From assembly GCA_010604095.1 (NCBI GenBank), contig JAABLG010000006.1, positions 52,204-116,203 on the forward strand: a stretch of DNA of 64,000 bases. The letters run 5' to 3'. The translations under genes and the position numbers were made by a program. Origin of the DNA: Streptococcus vestibularis (lineage in GTDB: Bacteria; Bacillota; Bacilli; Lactobacillales; Streptococcaceae). Within the stretch, counting starts at the first letter, position 1. Every line of letters starts with the position of its first letter. Under the pieces are notes generated by a model, which was given only the letters and a program-made list of their open reading frames with translations, was not told the origin of the DNA and did no database searches. This document shows, piece by piece, positions 1 through 9,803 of the stretch.

Positions 1-1270
1 TAGGGTTAGGTTGTGGAGCCACTCGTGGCGCTGGTGATGGTGCTGGAGTTCTGTCAAAACTCAATGCGGGAGCCTCATTGTCGATAGGTTTACGACGGAG
101 ATACTCTTCACCAGATACTGCTCGTTGAGCAATAATATCAACTTCTGTAAGAAGGCCAACATACTCAACAAGACTAATCACATTTGCAAACATCGGATTA
201 CGAATGCCTACTTGATTTGGTACGTAAAGTTTGACATTTGTCTCAAAAAGCTCTTGAGCAACTTCAACTACACCAGGCATAATAGCTGTACCACCTACAA
301 GGACGATACCACCAGGTAAATCAAGTAGACGACCACGAGTCAAATCTTGTTTCACTCTGTCCAAGATATGTTTCACACGAGCTGAGATAATTTCAGCAAG
401 GTATTTTTCAGTGATTTCAACAGGTGAATTTTCACCTACAACTTCAACTTGAACAGTTTCAGATTCACTTGCTTCGTCAATATCAGCATTACCAAAATTA
501 AACTTAAGCGCTTCTGCAATCTGCATAGAAGTCTTCAAAACCTTTGAAATATCCTTTGTGATGTATTCGCCACCTTCAGAATAAATATTGGTAAACTGAA
601 GTTCTTGCGCACGCATACTTGCAACGGTAGTTTGACCGCCACCCAAATCAATGACTGTAGCACCAAACTCACGTTCACCTTCATTTAAGACCGCACGTGT
701 CATCGCAAGAGGTGAGATAATAATATTCTCAACCTTAATACCTGCACGTTCAACCGTCTTACGAAGATTGTGAAGGATTGTTGTTGGTCCTGTATAAATG
801 AGACCCCTCATTTCAAGACGAATTCCCATCATTCCACGAGGATCACGAATTCCTTGGAAGCCATCAACGATAAACTCTTCAGGAACTAGCGAAATAACCT
901 CACGCTCAGGTGTAATGCTCTTAGTCAAGGCTGAGCGAACAACACTTTCAACATCTTCATCTTTGATTTCTTTTGATTCACTGGTTACAGGAATCATCCC
1001 TTGGGTAGGCTCAATTTGAAGAAGATTAGCTGGAAGCCCAACATTAACTTGCTCAATAACAATACCAGCTTTTTCTTCTGCTTGTTCAATAGCTGTTTTG
1101 ATGGATTTCGCTGCAGCGTCAATGTCAACAATGATACCATCTTTCACACCAGAACTCTTAACATTACTTACTCCGATGACATTCATTGATCCATCAATAA
1201 ATTCAGCAACAAGAACCTTAATCGAGCTAGTTCCTATATCTAATCCTGTAAAAAAGCCATCTCTAGCCAT
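1..1270 (-). CDS. ftsA: Cell division protein FtsA (partial, C-terminus outside window)
   Basis: Actin-like protein that tethers FtsZ rings to the membrane and recruits later division proteins. The reading frame runs from an ATG at 1268-1270 to the window edge without a stop, so about 423 N-terminal residues are seen. The start reads MARDGFFTGLDIGTSSIKV, with the phosphate-1 DxGTSSIK loop of the actin/Hsp70 fold near residues 10-17. It lies upstream of the window edge in the usual streptococcal order murD-murG-divIB-ftsA, and ftsZ would be expected just outside. The gap to divIB holds a strong hairpin, so ftsA probably has its own promoter. Identity is secure; the 3' end is simply cut off. 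Confidence 0.95.
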   Translation of the reverse strand, partial: MARDGFFTGLDIGTSSIKVLVAEFIDGSMNVIGVSNVKSSGVKDGIIVDIDAAAKSIKTAIEQAEEKAGIVIEQVNVGLPANLLQIEPTQGMIPVTSESKEIKDEDVESVVRSALTKSITPEREVISLVPEEFIVDGFQGIRDPRGMMGIRLEMRGLIYTGPTTILHNLRKTVERAGIKVENIIISPLAMTRAVLNEGEREFGATVIDLGGGQTTVASMRAQELQFTNIYSEGGEYITKDISKVLKTSMQIAEALKFNFGNADIDEASESETVQVEVVGENSPVEITEKYLAEIISARVKHILDRVKQDLTRGRLLDLPGGIVLVGGTAIMPGVVEVAQELFETNVKLYVPNQVGIRNPMFANVISLVEYVGLLTEVDIIAQRAVSGEEYLRRKPIDNEAPALSFDRTPAPSPAPRVAPQPNP

Positions 1271-1350
1271 TCACTCGACCTCTCAATCTTTCCATTCAAT
1301 ATCTTTGTAAACTGTATAAAAACAGAATTATTCGGATACTATTGTACCAT

Positions 1351-1386
1351 AAAAAAACGTAAAATGTCAGCATTTTACGTTTTTTA
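1351..1386 (-). terminator. Intrinsic terminator after divIB
   Basis: Perfect hairpin AACGTAAAATG / CATTTTACGTT with a 4-base loop, flanked by A and T runs on both sides, so it could work in either direction. It ends the murD-murG-divIB transcript upstream of ftsA. Confidence 0.8.
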
Positions 1387-1396
1387 TTATTCAATA

Positions 1397-2524
1397 TTAA
1401 CCCTGAGCTAGGGAAGTTTGATGTGAGTTTTCTTGCCCTACTGCAGGAATACTTTCTCCTTGGTCACTTGAACTTTCGGTATTAGTATCCTCTCCAGAAC
1501 TTTGTACAGACGATTCTGACTCTTGCCCTTCTTCAGAAGTAGCACTGGTTTCTTTACTATCAGTCTTGTCTTTATCTTTCTTTTTATCCTTATCGGATTT
1601 TTCAGATTTTGATGCTTCAACTTCCGGAGTCGTCGTATAAATACCAACTTCCATATCAACAATAGTCCCATCTGAAAGATGTTTTTTAATTTTTTGGTAA
1701 TATGGTAACTTGGTTGTTAATTGAGATAGTGGGACACGGATGGTATTGCCATCATACAACTCAATAGTCAACAAATCTGAAGTTGCCTTGGTAGGCGTTA
1801 AATTAATAATCTGAATGTTATTTTTGATTTTAGCATCCAGTTGATTTAGCTCTTTTACAAGTTCTTCAATTTTCTTGTCATCATCTATTTTTAAAGTAAT
1901 AAATTTATCTGGAAGATTTCCTGTTGAAACCGTTCCACCAGTTTTACCACTCTCGAGAATTGACATATAACCATTGCCAGTTTGACGATAAGCCACTATC
2001 GGGTATTCTTTTACTGCAATGTTAAATTGATTTGGAAAGTCATAGGTCACATTCGCTTTTTTAATCCAGACATTTGTTTTTTCAACAGTTCTCGCAACTT
2101 TGTTCTGATTTAAAAAGACATAACTAATATAATCTGTATCAAGAATACCACTTGCCACTTTCACATCTTCTGGCAAAGCATTTTTTGTTCCTGAGACAGT
2201 GATAATCTTTTGCTTAGACCAAGGCGAGATATAGAAGAGTGAAAACACAATTAAAATAGCAGCTGAGAAGACAATGAGACCAGCAAGATTTTGTTGTGCA
2301 ATAGGAATGTTACTGCTTGATTTCAACTTATTCTTTTTTTTCTTCTTGGCCTTTTTTTTCTTTTTAACCTTCTTCTTTTCCGGTACCTTGTTTTCGATTG
2401 GAGTATTCTCTTTCTCTATACCTTCAGAATCTTCGCTCTCTTTTTTTCTTAAAAATTCCAAGTTTCGCTTCTGCCACTCCGTCAGAACTTGTTTTTCTTG
2501 TGAATTTTGTTCCTTTTTTGCCAT
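1397..2524 (-). CDS. divIB: Cell division protein DivIB/FtsQ
   Basis: Bitopic division protein that forms a complex with FtsL and DivIC/FtsB at the septum. 375 residues: a cytoplasmic head of about 80 residues with an almost unbroken lysine tract near 52-67, one membrane segment near 79-101, then a POTRA-type FtsQ domain starting at the ITVSG stretch, and a Lys/Ser/Glu-rich low-complexity tail (about 300-375) typical of streptococcal DivIB. The ATG gives MAKKEQNS and is 9 bases below the murG stop, so it is coupled to murG. The poly-lysine stretch is coded by A-rich DNA, a possible slippage site, but the frame is intact here. Confidence 0.93.
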   Translation of the reverse strand: MAKKEQNSQEKQVLTEWQKRNLEFLRKKESEDSEGIEKENTPIENKVPEKKKVKKKKKAKKKKKNKLKSSSNIPIAQQNLAGLIVFSAAILIVFSLFYISPWSKQKIITVSGTKNALPEDVKVASGILDTDYISYVFLNQNKVARTVEKTNVWIKKANVTYDFPNQFNIAVKEYPIVAYRQTGNGYMSILESGKTGGTVSTGNLPDKFITLKIDDDKKIEELVKELNQLDAKIKNNIQIINLTPTKATSDLLTIELYDGNTIRVPLSQLTTKLPYYQKIKKHLSDGTIVDMEVGIYTTTPEVEASKSEKSDKDKKKDKDKTDSKETSATSEEGQESESSVQSSGEDTNTESSSDQGESIPAVGQENSHQTSLAQG

Positions 2525-2533
2525 GAAATTCCT

Positions 2534-3604
2534 TTATTTATTTGAAATACTAGTTACTAATAGGTGGTAAAAATCATCAGGAGATGTGATTTCCTCAGAT
2601 TTTGCCATAGCTTCTTTGTAAGTCTTTGCATTTTCAACAAGTTGTTCTAGCTCATCATTCAAAGTTGCCCAACTTAAATCAGGTTCCTGTAATTGGCGGG
2701 CATAACCTTTTCGTTCAAAATAAGCAGCATTTTCAAGTTGATCTCCACGGCTAGCTTCTTTCCCCAAAGGAATGATTACATGCAGTTTTTTCATCGCCAA
2801 TAATTCAAAAATGGTATTTGAACCACCCCGAGTTACTACTAAATCAGCCAAATCCATAAGAGGTTGGTACAAATCTGTTACATAATCAATTCGGTATAGA
2901 TGAGGTTGTAAGGTATTTAATGAAGAATCACCAGAAATATTAATGACATTGTAGTGTTCAGTCAGTTGTGGAGTATTGCTAATAAAATCATTAAAAACCT
3001 TTGCACCAGCTGATCCACCGATAAAAAGAACGGTTTTCAAATTGGCATCAAACTGTTTCTTAATATTATCGAGGATATCTTTTTGTCCTGTTTGTGCCAC
3101 ACCAACCTTAGTAATAGCGCCAACATGTTTTGTCTTTGTCAAAGCTTTTGGTTGCTCAAAAGTCGTAAACATCGTAGTCGCAAACTTGTAGGCAATTTTA
3201 TTGGCTAACCCCATAGAAAGATCAGACTCATGCACAAAAACAGGAACTCCTAATAATTTAGAAGCAATCACTGGCGGTACAGAGACAAATCCGCCCTTAG
3301 AAAAAAGTGCTTGTGGCCGAATCTTTGCAATAATCGCAATAGATTGAAGGATTCCCCAACCAACTTTAAAAACGTCAAGCATGTTTTGCCATGAAAAATA
3401 TCGACGTAACTTCCCTGTAGCAATACTGTGGAAGGTAACATCTAAACCAGATTTAGAGATTTGTTCATGTTCGATGCCATGCTTATCACCAATATAGTGA
3501 ACCTCCCATCCATCTTTGATGAACTTTGGAATTAAGATAAGATTTAGGGTCACATGTCCAACTGTTCCACCACCGGTAAAAACAATCTTTTTCGATTTTG
3601 CCAT
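2534..3604 (-). CDS. murG: UDP-GlcNAc:lipid I N-acetylglucosaminyltransferase MurG
   Basis: Adds GlcNAc to undecaprenyl-PP-MurNAc-pentapeptide (lipid I) to make lipid II on the inner membrane face. 356 residues, normal family length. The N-terminal glycine-rich loop reads [13 protein letters not shown], the streptococcal form, and the C-terminal UDP-GlcNAc site has the [13 protein letters not shown] motif. It starts 3 bases after the murD stop and ends 9 bases before divIB, so murD, murG and divIB are one operon. Confidence 0.96.
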   Translation of the reverse strand: MAKSKKIVFTGGGTVGHVTLNLILIPKFIKDGWEVHYIGDKHGIEHEQISKSGLDVTFHSIATGKLRRYFSWQNMLDVFKVGWGILQSIAIIAKIRPQALFSKGGFVSVPPVIASKLLGVPVFVHESDLSMGLANKIAYKFATTMFTTFEQPKALTKTKHVGAITKVGVAQTGQKDILDNIKKQFDANLKTVLFIGGSAGAKVFNDFISNTPQLTEHYNVINISGDSSLNTLQPHLYRIDYVTDLYQPLMDLADLVVTRGGSNTIFELLAMKKLHVIIPLGKEASRGDQLENAAYFERKGYARQLQEPDLSWATLNDELEQLVENAKTYKEAMAKSEEITSPDDFYHLLVTSISNK

Positions 3605-3607
3605 AGC

Positions 3608-4960
3608 TTATCCCTTCAATTGCTCAACCGTTGCGATAAATTCATCACCACGCACTTCAAAATTCTTGTACATATCCCAGCTGGCGTTAGCAGGACTCAA
3701 TAAAACAACATCTCCTGCATTGGCTTGATCAAAAGCAATACGTGTCGCATCAGCTACATCTTTAGCATCAAGATAAGATACACCTGCTTTCTCAGCGGCA
3801 CGTTTGACACGAGGAGCGGATTCTCCCAAAATAATCATTTTCTTGACTCCTGTAATATCAGGAACGAGTTCATCAAATTCATTACCACGATCTAAACCAC
3901 CAGCAATCAAAATGACTTTACTATTATCAAATCCAGAAAGTGCTTTTTGAGTCGCCAAAATGTTTGTTGACTTACTATCATTATAGAATTTCACGTCGTT
4001 AATGGTATCAACGAATTGAAGACGATGCTTAACTCCTCCAAAACTTGCTAAAGTTTCTTTGATAGCCTGGTTTGAAACACCTGACAGCTTAGAAACCGCA
4101 ATTGTAGCCAAAGCATTTTCAACATTGTGACTACCAGGAACACCAATCTCATCGGCTTGCATAATCAACTCACCTTTATAGTAAAGACCCCCGTTTTCAA
4201 GATAGGCTCCATCTACTTTTTCCACAGTTGAGAATGGAACGACTTGTGCTTTCGTCTTAGTAGCCAACTCCTTAGCAAGATCTTGGTTAAAGTTCAAAAT
4301 AATGAAATCATCTGAGGTCATTCGATTTTGAATATTCCATTTGGCTGCCACATATGCTTCAAAACTACCGTGATAATCAATATGTGTTGGCATCAAATTG
4401 GTAATAACCGCAATGTGGGGATGGAAACTGTTAATTCCCATCAATTGGAAAGAAGACAATTCCATAACTAAGGTGTCTTGAGCGGTCACTGATTGGGCAA
4501 CTTCTGATGCAGGGAAGCCGATATTTCCTGACAAGACGCCAGACTTACCACCATGATTTAGGACATCAGCAATCATAGTTGTCGTTGTCGTCTTACCGTT
4601 TGAGCCAGTTATACCAATAATCGGTGCTTCTGACACTAGGTAAGCCAATTCAACTTCAGTCCAGACTGGAATTCCTTTTTCAAGTGCACGGGCTACCATT
4701 GGATTGTCGTAACGAATCCCAGGATTCTTGACCATTAGTTCAAAATTTTCATCCAAAAGCTCAAGAGGATGTCCACCACAAACAACCTTAATTCCTTCTT
4801 CAAGAAGAGCCTGAGCCGAAGGGTTTTCCTCAAAAGGTTTTCCGTCATTAACAGTGACGATAGCTCCCAACTTAGCCAAGAGACGAGCAGCTGCTTCACC
4901 AGATTTTGCCAAGCCAAGGACCAAAACTTTTTTATTTTCAAATTGTGTTATTGATTTCAT
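3608..4960 (-). CDS. murD: UDP-N-acetylmuramoyl-L-alanine--D-glutamate ligase MurD
   Basis: Cytoplasmic ATP-dependent ligase that adds D-Glu to UDP-MurNAc-L-Ala in peptidoglycan precursor synthesis. 450 residues. The Mur-ligase P-loop [12 protein letters not shown] lies near residues 116-127; the N-terminal Rossmann part begins [12 protein letters not shown], and the YNDSKSTN stretch of the C-terminal domain is present. First gene of the murD-murG-divIB run; the gap up to the next gene contains a terminator, so the promoter should lie between about 4961 and 5045. Confidence 0.96.
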   Translation of the reverse strand: MKSITQFENKKVLVLGLAKSGEAAARLLAKLGAIVTVNDGKPFEENPSAQALLEEGIKVVCGGHPLELLDENFELMVKNPGIRYDNPMVARALEKGIPVWTEVELAYLVSEAPIIGITGSNGKTTTTTMIADVLNHGGKSGVLSGNIGFPASEVAQSVTAQDTLVMELSSFQLMGINSFHPHIAVITNLMPTHIDYHGSFEAYVAAKWNIQNRMTSDDFIILNFNQDLAKELATKTKAQVVPFSTVEKVDGAYLENGGLYYKGELIMQADEIGVPGSHNVENALATIAVSKLSGVSNQAIKETLASFGGVKHRLQFVDTINDVKFYNDSKSTNILATQKALSGFDNSKVILIAGGLDRGNEFDELVPDITGVKKMIILGESAPRVKRAAEKAGVSYLDAKDVADATRIAFDQANAGDVVLLSPANASWDMYKNFEVRGDEFIATVEQLKG

Positions 4961-5046
4961 AATTCGTCCATTCTCTCAAATTGTATCATAACCATTTTAC
5001 CTTTTATCCCAACCTATTTCAAGAAGTTACCTCTTCTAAGTACAGA

Positions 5047-5075
5047 AAAAAGCCAACCTGAATGATTGACTTTTT
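5047..5075 (-). terminator. Intrinsic terminator after DUF3165 gene
   Basis: On the minus strand AAAGTCAATC pairs with GGTTGGCTTT (two G-U pairs) and a T run follows. It separates the typA/DUF3165 transcript from murD. Confidence 0.75.
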
Positions 5076-5089
5076 AAGGTTCATGGTAC

Positions 5090-5359
5090 TTAATTTTCTT
5101 TTTGTTCAGTTTTTTCATGATTTAGCTCTGACATGGAAAAGAAATCTTTTAAGGTAAAATAACTCAATACAAGCATTCCCACCGTGACAAAAAACTCACC
5201 AGGTAAACTAAAAAATTTGATGATTGATAACACTGCTAAAAGTAATAGCAATGCTGAGGTAACCATGACAAAGAGGAGATTCATGGTGTTTTTTACCGAC
5301 TTGGGTGCAATAAAGAAATAAAATGACGAAATCAATATAGCAACAATCAGATAAAACAT
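5090..5359 (-). CDS. Small membrane protein, DUF3165-like
   Basis: 89-residue protein with two or three hydrophobic stretches (about 1-16, 25-47 and 54-70) and a short charged tail. It resembles the DUF3165 proteins found beside typA in streptococci, from memory of that gene order. Function unknown. It starts 19 bases below the typA stop and is probably co-transcribed with it. Confidence 0.7.
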   Translation of the reverse strand: MFYLIVAILISSFYFFIAPKSVKNTMNLLFVMVTSALLLLLAVLSIIKFFSLPGEFFVTVGMLVLSYFTLKDFFSMSELNHEKTEQKEN

Positions 5360-5378
5360 TCCTTCTCCTCCCTATAAA

Positions 5379-7229
5379 TTATTCAGCTTCTGCTGCTTTC
5401 TTCTTACGTTTGTTAGCTTTATCACGCTCTGCTTTATTCAAAATTTGTTTACGCAAGCGGATAGATTCAGGTGTTACTTCCATGTACTCATCATCATCCA
5501 AGAATTCAAGGGATTCTTCAAGTGTCAAGATACGTGGAGTCTTGATTACGGCTGTTTGGTCCTTCGTAGCTGAACGAACATTTGTCATTTGTTTTGCTGT
5601 AGTGATATTAACACCAAGGTCATTTTCACGAGCATTTTCACCGACAATCATACCTTCATATACTTCTGTACCTGGGTTAACAAAGATTGTACCACGCTCT
5701 TCAATACGCATAATTGAATAAGTTGTCGCCTTACCTGTATCAATAGAAACAAGGGCACCACGGTGACGTCCACCGATTTCTCCCGCTACAACTGGCATGT
5801 ATTGGTCAAAGGTATGGTTCATGATACCGTAACCACGTGTCATAGACAAGAATTCAGTAGAGAATCCGATAAGACCACGTGCTGGTACAAGGAAAATAAT
5901 ACGTGTTTGACCATTACCAACCATTTGCATATCAAGCATATCACCTTTACGTTCTGAAAGGGCTTGAATAATAGAACCTTGGTACTCTTCAGGAGTATCA
6001 ATTTGAACACGTTCAAATGGTTCGCATTTTACACCATCAATTTCTTTAATGATTACCTCTGGACGAGATACTTGAAGTTCATATCCTTCACGACGCATTG
6101 TTTCAATAAGAATTGACAAGTGCAATTCACCACGACCTGAAACCGTCCATTTATCAGGTGAATCAGTCGGATCTACACGAAGAGAAACGTCCGTTTGCAA
6201 TTCTGCCAAAAGACGTTCTTCAACTTTACGTGATGTTACGTGTTTACCTTCACGACCGGCAAATGGTGAGTTGTTGGCCAAGAAAGTCATTTGAAGAGTT
6301 GGTTCATCAATACGAAGTACTGGCAATGGTTCAACAGCATCTGTTGGTGTGATTGTTTCACCAACGAAGATGTCTTCCATACCTGAGATGGCAATCAAGT
6401 CACCAGCTTTAGCTTCATCAATTTCACGACGCTCCAAACCAAAGAAACCAAAAAGTTTCGTAACACGGAAGTTTTTAGTTGTTCCGTCAAGTTTTGAAAG
6501 AGTAACTTGGTCACCAACTTTTACAGTTCCACGGAAGACACGTCCAATACCAATACGTCCAACAAAGTCGTTGTAGTCAAGAAGTGACACTTGAAATTGA
6601 AGTGGCTCATCTGAGTTATCTACAGGAGCTGGGATGTGATCAATAATCGTGTCAAAGATTGGAGCCATAGTGTGCTCTTGATCAGCAGGATTATCTGACA
6701 ATGATGATGTACCATTAATCGCTGATGCATATACAACTGGGAATTCCAACTGATCATCATCGGCGCCAAGTTCGATGAAGAGTTCTAGGACTTCATCAAC
6801 AACTTCTTCAGGGCGAGCTGATGGTTTATCAATCTTGTTAACAACAACAATTGGTGTCAAATTTTGCTCAAGCGCTTTTTTCAACACAAAACGTGTTTGA
6901 GGCATAGTTCCTTCGTAGGCATCAACAACAAGGACAACCCCATCAACCATTTTCATGATACGTTCAACTTCTCCACCAAAGTCTGCGTGCCCCGGTGTGT
7001 CCATGATATTGATACGAGTACCTTTGTAAGCAACGGCTGTATTCTTAGCAAGGATAGTAATACCACGTTCTTTTTCAAGATCGTTAGAGTCCATTGCACG
7101 CTCATCAAGTTCCTTACGTTCATCAAGGGTATGTGATTGTTTCAACAATTCATCTACAAGTGTTGTTTTCCCGTGGTCAACGTGCGCAATAATGGCAACG
7201 TTACGGATGTCTTCTCTATATTTAGTCAT
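5379..7229 (-). CDS. typA: Ribosome-associated GTPase TypA/BipA
   Basis: Translational GTPase related to EF-G/LepA that acts on the ribosome in 50S assembly and stress or cold adaptation. 616 residues, usual length. The start [23 protein letters not shown] carries the G1 loop; [14 protein letters not shown] (G3), NKIDKP (G4) and the C-terminal BipA-specific domain follow in order. The C-terminus is rich in basic residues and Ala/Glu. The ATG is preceded by AGGAAAAA. The upstream gap of about 140 bases has the glucokinase terminator and the likely typA promoter. Confidence 0.95.
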   Translation of the reverse strand: MTKYREDIRNVAIIAHVDHGKTTLVDELLKQSHTLDERKELDERAMDSNDLEKERGITILAKNTAVAYKGTRINIMDTPGHADFGGEVERIMKMVDGVVLVVDAYEGTMPQTRFVLKKALEQNLTPIVVVNKIDKPSARPEEVVDEVLELFIELGADDDQLEFPVVYASAINGTSSLSDNPADQEHTMAPIFDTIIDHIPAPVDNSDEPLQFQVSLLDYNDFVGRIGIGRVFRGTVKVGDQVTLSKLDGTTKNFRVTKLFGFFGLERREIDEAKAGDLIAISGMEDIFVGETITPTDAVEPLPVLRIDEPTLQMTFLANNSPFAGREGKHVTSRKVEERLLAELQTDVSLRVDPTDSPDKWTVSGRGELHLSILIETMRREGYELQVSRPEVIIKEIDGVKCEPFERVQIDTPEEYQGSIIQALSERKGDMLDMQMVGNGQTRIIFLVPARGLIGFSTEFLSMTRGYGIMNHTFDQYMPVVAGEIGGRHRGALVSIDTGKATTYSIMRIEERGTIFVNPGTEVYEGMIVGENARENDLGVNITTAKQMTNVRSATKDQTAVIKTPRILTLEESLEFLDDDEYMEVTPESIRLRKQILNKAERDKANKRKKKAAEAE

Positions 7230-7324
7230 TTTTTCCTCTTTAATTTTTATTTCAACTTTTCAAGTATACCACAATTTTAAGAAAATGGCAGAACCCAGAC
7301 CAATTGTAAACGTTTTTCAATAAG

Positions 7325-7366
7325 AAAAAGGTGTAATAAGACCCCAGTTGGTCAGATACACCTTTT
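7325..7366 (-). terminator. Intrinsic terminator after glucokinase gene
   Basis: Outer stem AAAAGGTGTA / TACACCTTTT with an inner GACC / GGTC hairpin, followed by T-rich sequence on the minus strand. Confidence 0.7.
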
Positions 7367-7370
7367 CGCA

Positions 7371-8339
7371 TTATTTTTGAATTGTAAGAGCCAGACTTGC
7401 AGCTCCAATGATACCAGCATCATTACCAAGCTCAGCCAATTTCACTTTTGTTGTACGACGTACTTGTGGGAAAGCATAACGTACAAAATAGCTTTCTACT
7501 CTACTACGTAAGAATTCTCCAGCAGCTGAAACACCACCACCGATAACTACAGAATCAGGGTTAAGGATGTTTGAAATGTTTGCTGTGGCAAGTCCAAGGT
7601 ATTCTGACACCTTGTCAACAATGCTATCTGCGAATTTATCTCCCTCAGCAGCAGCCATAAAGATATCTTTACTTGTTACTTGTTCACCATTATCTACAGC
7701 AGCCTTAATGGCTGAATCGCCTTCATATTCCTCGGCCATATGACGTGCCAAACGAACCACACCAGTTGCTGAGGCTACAGTTTCTAAACAACCATTATTG
7801 CCACATGTACATTCAAAACCTGTTTCAGGCTCAACGATAATATGACCGATTTCGCCACCGGCACCAGCAACACCATGAATCAAATTACCATCAGCGATAA
7901 CACCGCCACCTACACCTGTTCCAAGTGTTACAAAAACAACATCTGGATTGTTGGCACCAGCACCAACCCATCGTTCACCTAAGGCAGCCACATTTGCATC
8001 ATTATCAATAGCGAATGGAATACCTAATTCTTTTTCAATGACAGATCCAACTTCTTGAGTATCTGCCCAGTTTAGGTTGAAGGCACCTGTTACTGTTTTA
8101 TTTTTACGGTCAACAGCACCTGGAGAGCCCATTCCAATTCCAATGAAGTCGTCTGCAGTGAGTCCGTACATTGTCAAACGGTGTTTCAAGGACTCAATAA
8201 TATTTGGAACGATGTGACGTCCATCTTCAAGCGTATTTGTTTCAATAGCCCATTTTTCCTGAACGCTACCTTCTGCAGTCAAAATACCAAATTTGACAGT
8301 TGTTCCACCAAGGTCAATACCCAAGAGTTTTTTGCTCAT
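7371..8339 (-). CDS. glk: ROK-family glucokinase
   Basis: Phosphorylates glucose with ATP in the cytoplasm. 322 residues from the chosen ATG at 8339 (MSKKLLGIDLGGTTVKFG), which has GGAG about 8 bases upstream; an earlier in-frame start exists at 8369 but has no good site. The ROK signature is seen: DLGGTTVKFG phosphate loop, the long TGVGGGVIADGNLIHG region, the ExGH motif (GGEIGHI), and the zinc-binding CTCGNNGCLE cluster. The start overlaps the end of the small DUF910 gene upstream by 26 bases, so both are translated from one mRNA, as in other streptococci. Confidence 0.93.
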   Translation of the reverse strand: MSKKLLGIDLGGTTVKFGILTAEGSVQEKWAIETNTLEDGRHIVPNIIESLKHRLTMYGLTADDFIGIGMGSPGAVDRKNKTVTGAFNLNWADTQEVGSVIEKELGIPFAIDNDANVAALGERWVGAGANNPDVVFVTLGTGVGGGVIADGNLIHGVAGAGGEIGHIIVEPETGFECTCGNNGCLETVASATGVVRLARHMAEEYEGDSAIKAAVDNGEQVTSKDIFMAAAEGDKFADSIVDKVSEYLGLATANISNILNPDSVVIGGGVSAAGEFLRSRVESYFVRYAFPQVRRTTKVKLAELGNDAGIIGAASLALTIQK

Positions 8340-8538
8340 TTTCTTTCTCCATTTCAATGCGATGCTCATGTCGTAAAATCATTTCAGCAGATAGATAATT
8401 GTCTTTATCAATTAAGCCATTCTGGTAAAGAGCCTCTAACTCAATTTTCATCATCTCAATATCATAAAGTCTTTTACCTAGATAAACTATTATGCCAAAT
8501 TGCTTCAACAACTGTTGAACATCATATAAAGTTCTCAT
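8314..8538 (-). CDS. YqgQ/DUF910 family small protein
   Basis: 74-residue protein beginning MRTLYDVQQLLKQFG. It matches the YqgQ-like (DUF910) family, small helical proteins that precede glucokinase genes in Firmicutes. Molecular function not known. It overlaps glk by 26 bases, supporting translational coupling. Confidence 0.8.
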   Translation of the reverse strand: MRTLYDVQQLLKQFGIIVYLGKRLYDIEMMKIELEALYQNGLIDKDNYLSAEMILRHEHRIEMEKENEQKTLGY

Positions 8539-8611
8539 AGCAATATTTTAGCAAAAAGCTTCAGTCATGACAAGAGACTATTGAAAACCTTTACAAATTA
8601 TCAATGCAAAA

Positions 8612-8645
8612 TTTAAAACCCAAGCCGATAAGACTCAGGTTTTAA
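8612..8645 (-). terminator. Intrinsic terminator after perR
   Basis: AAAACCTGAGTC pairs with GGCTTGGGTTTT on the minus strand (12 pairs including wobbles), then T-rich sequence. It lies directly after the perR stop. Confidence 0.7.
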
Positions 8646-8646
8646 T

Positions 8647-9084
8647 CTATTGGCAATTCGGGCAAATGCCATGGAAAATCATCTGTTCTCGAGTGATACG
8701 GAATCCTGTCTGCGATTCAACTTCTTCCTTGAAAGAAGGAATTGGCAAGTCTAAGTCAGTGATATGACCACATTTTTCACAAACAATATTCAAATGATCA
8801 TGTCCCATAAAATCATAGTAGGTCGTATTATCATTGTTTACTTTAATTTCTGAGACGATTCCCTCTTCAACCAAAACTTTTAGATTGTTATAAACAGTCG
8901 CAAGACTCATACCTGGGTTGTCAGGGAGGAGATCATAATATATCACATCTGCACTAGGGTGCTGATCAGACATCATCAAATAACGGATAACAGCTTTGCG
9001 AGACTCCGTCAATCGAATTCCCTTCGCCTTTAACTGATTCAAGACATCTTCATAAACGCTTAAACTACGTCGATGTTGAGACAT
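8647..9084 (-). CDS. perR: Peroxide-responsive Fur-family repressor PerR
   Basis: Metal-dependent repressor of peroxide defence genes. About 145 residues: winged helix with HPSADVIYYDLL and the recognition helix MSLATVYNNLKVL, then a dimerization/metal domain with HDHLN and two CxxC pairs (CEKC, CPNC) for structural zinc. It is closest to streptococcal PerR as I remember it. The open frame extends to 9150, but a consensus-like promoter (TTGTCA ... TATAAT) lies inside that extension, so I place the start at 9084 (MSQHRRS), about 10 bases after AGAAGG; 9093 is an alternative. Its likely target dpr is immediately upstream. Confidence 0.9.
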   Translation of the reverse strand: MSQHRRSLSVYEDVLNQLKAKGIRLTESRKAVIRYLMMSDQHPSADVIYYDLLPDNPGMSLATVYNNLKVLVEEGIVSEIKVNNDNTTYYDFMGHDHLNIVCEKCGHITDLDLPIPSFKEEVESQTGFRITREQMIFHGICPNCQ

Positions 9085-9118
9085 ATCGTCCATCCCTTCT
9101 TCTAAAAGTATTTTGTTA

Positions 9119-9150
9119 ATATTATACACTTTTAAAGGAACTCTTGACAA
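9119..9150 (-). promoter_or_regulatory. Probable perR promoter
   Basis: Minus strand TTGTCA, spacer of about 18 bases, then TATAAT near 9119-9125, upstream of the chosen perR start. It rules against the longest perR reading frame. Confidence 0.55.
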
Positions 9151-9172
9151 TCATCTTAACTCAGAAAAATGC

Positions 9173-9694
9173 TTATTTCAAGCCAGGTTCTTTACCAAGT
9201 TCAGCAGTCAACATCCATACTGTTTTATCAATTTCTGACTTAGCTGCTGTAAAGATATCATTTGAAGGAGCATCTCCTTCTTCATCTGTAATATCCAAAC
9301 CAACTTGGAACAAAACTGACAAGTATTTATATGTATCAACCAACAACTGGATTTGATCAGTCATTGATTTATCAAAAGTACCTGTAGTTTCTGTCAATCC
9401 TGAATTAGATGAAAACTCAACGAGTGTTGAAAATGGTTCCCCACCAATAGTAATCAAACGTTCGCTAATAACATCAAGATGACCGTTCAAGCTATCCATT
9501 AATTCATCCATTTTTGGATGAAGATAAAGGAAACCAGAACCACGCATATACCAGTGTACTTGGTGGACAATTGAAGCTGCCACAGACAAATCAGCAACTG
9601 CTTGATTCAAGACTGCTTTAGTTTTAGTGTTTGTTGATGCTGTAACATGATCATTAACTGTTTCAGTGATAGTTTCTTTAATTGTATGTACCAT
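9173..9694 (-). CDS. dpr: Dps-like peroxide resistance protein Dpr
   Basis: Ferritin-like dodecamer that oxidizes and stores iron and protects DNA from Fenton chemistry; important in catalase-negative streptococci. 173 residues. The ferroxidase stretch [20 protein letters not shown] is followed by the Dps helix with [12 protein letters not shown], as in Dps. Upstream is a promoter with a PerR-box-like dyad, and perR itself is the next gene downstream, so peroxide control by PerR is the likely mode of regulation. Confidence 0.93.
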   Translation of the reverse strand: MVHTIKETITETVNDHVTASTNTKTKAVLNQAVADLSVAASIVHQVHWYMRGSGFLYLHPKMDELMDSLNGHLDVISERLITIGGEPFSTLVEFSSNSGLTETTGTFDKSMTDQIQLLVDTYKYLSVLFQVGLDITDEEGDAPSNDIFTAAKSEIDKTVWMLTAELGKEPGLK

Positions 9695-9735
9695 ATTTTT
9701 TCTCCTTATTTAGAATTACTATTGTTTACGTCTTT

Positions 9736-9764
9736 ATTTTAGAACATTTCTAAATAAGAGTCAA
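9736..9764 (-). promoter_or_regulatory. dpr promoter with PerR-box-like operator
   Basis: Minus strand -35 TTGACT (9759-9764), 17-base spacer, -10 TAAAAT (9736-9741). The 15-bp dyad TTAGAAATGTTCTAA (9739-9753) overlaps the -10 and resembles the Per box TTANAATNATTNTAA. Confidence 0.65.
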
Positions 9765-9788
9765 ATATAATGATTTTTTTGACTCTTT

Positions 9789-9796
9789 TTCGAATA
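9789..9796 (+). promoter_or_regulatory. Candidate ComX (cin) box
   Basis: TTCGAATA matches 7 of 8 bases of the late-competence box TACGAATA, lies after a T-rich stretch, and sits 7 bases before the prepilin peptidase ATG. The very short distance would give a nearly leaderless transcript. Confidence 0.5.
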
Positions 9797-9803
9797 CATA
9801 GGT

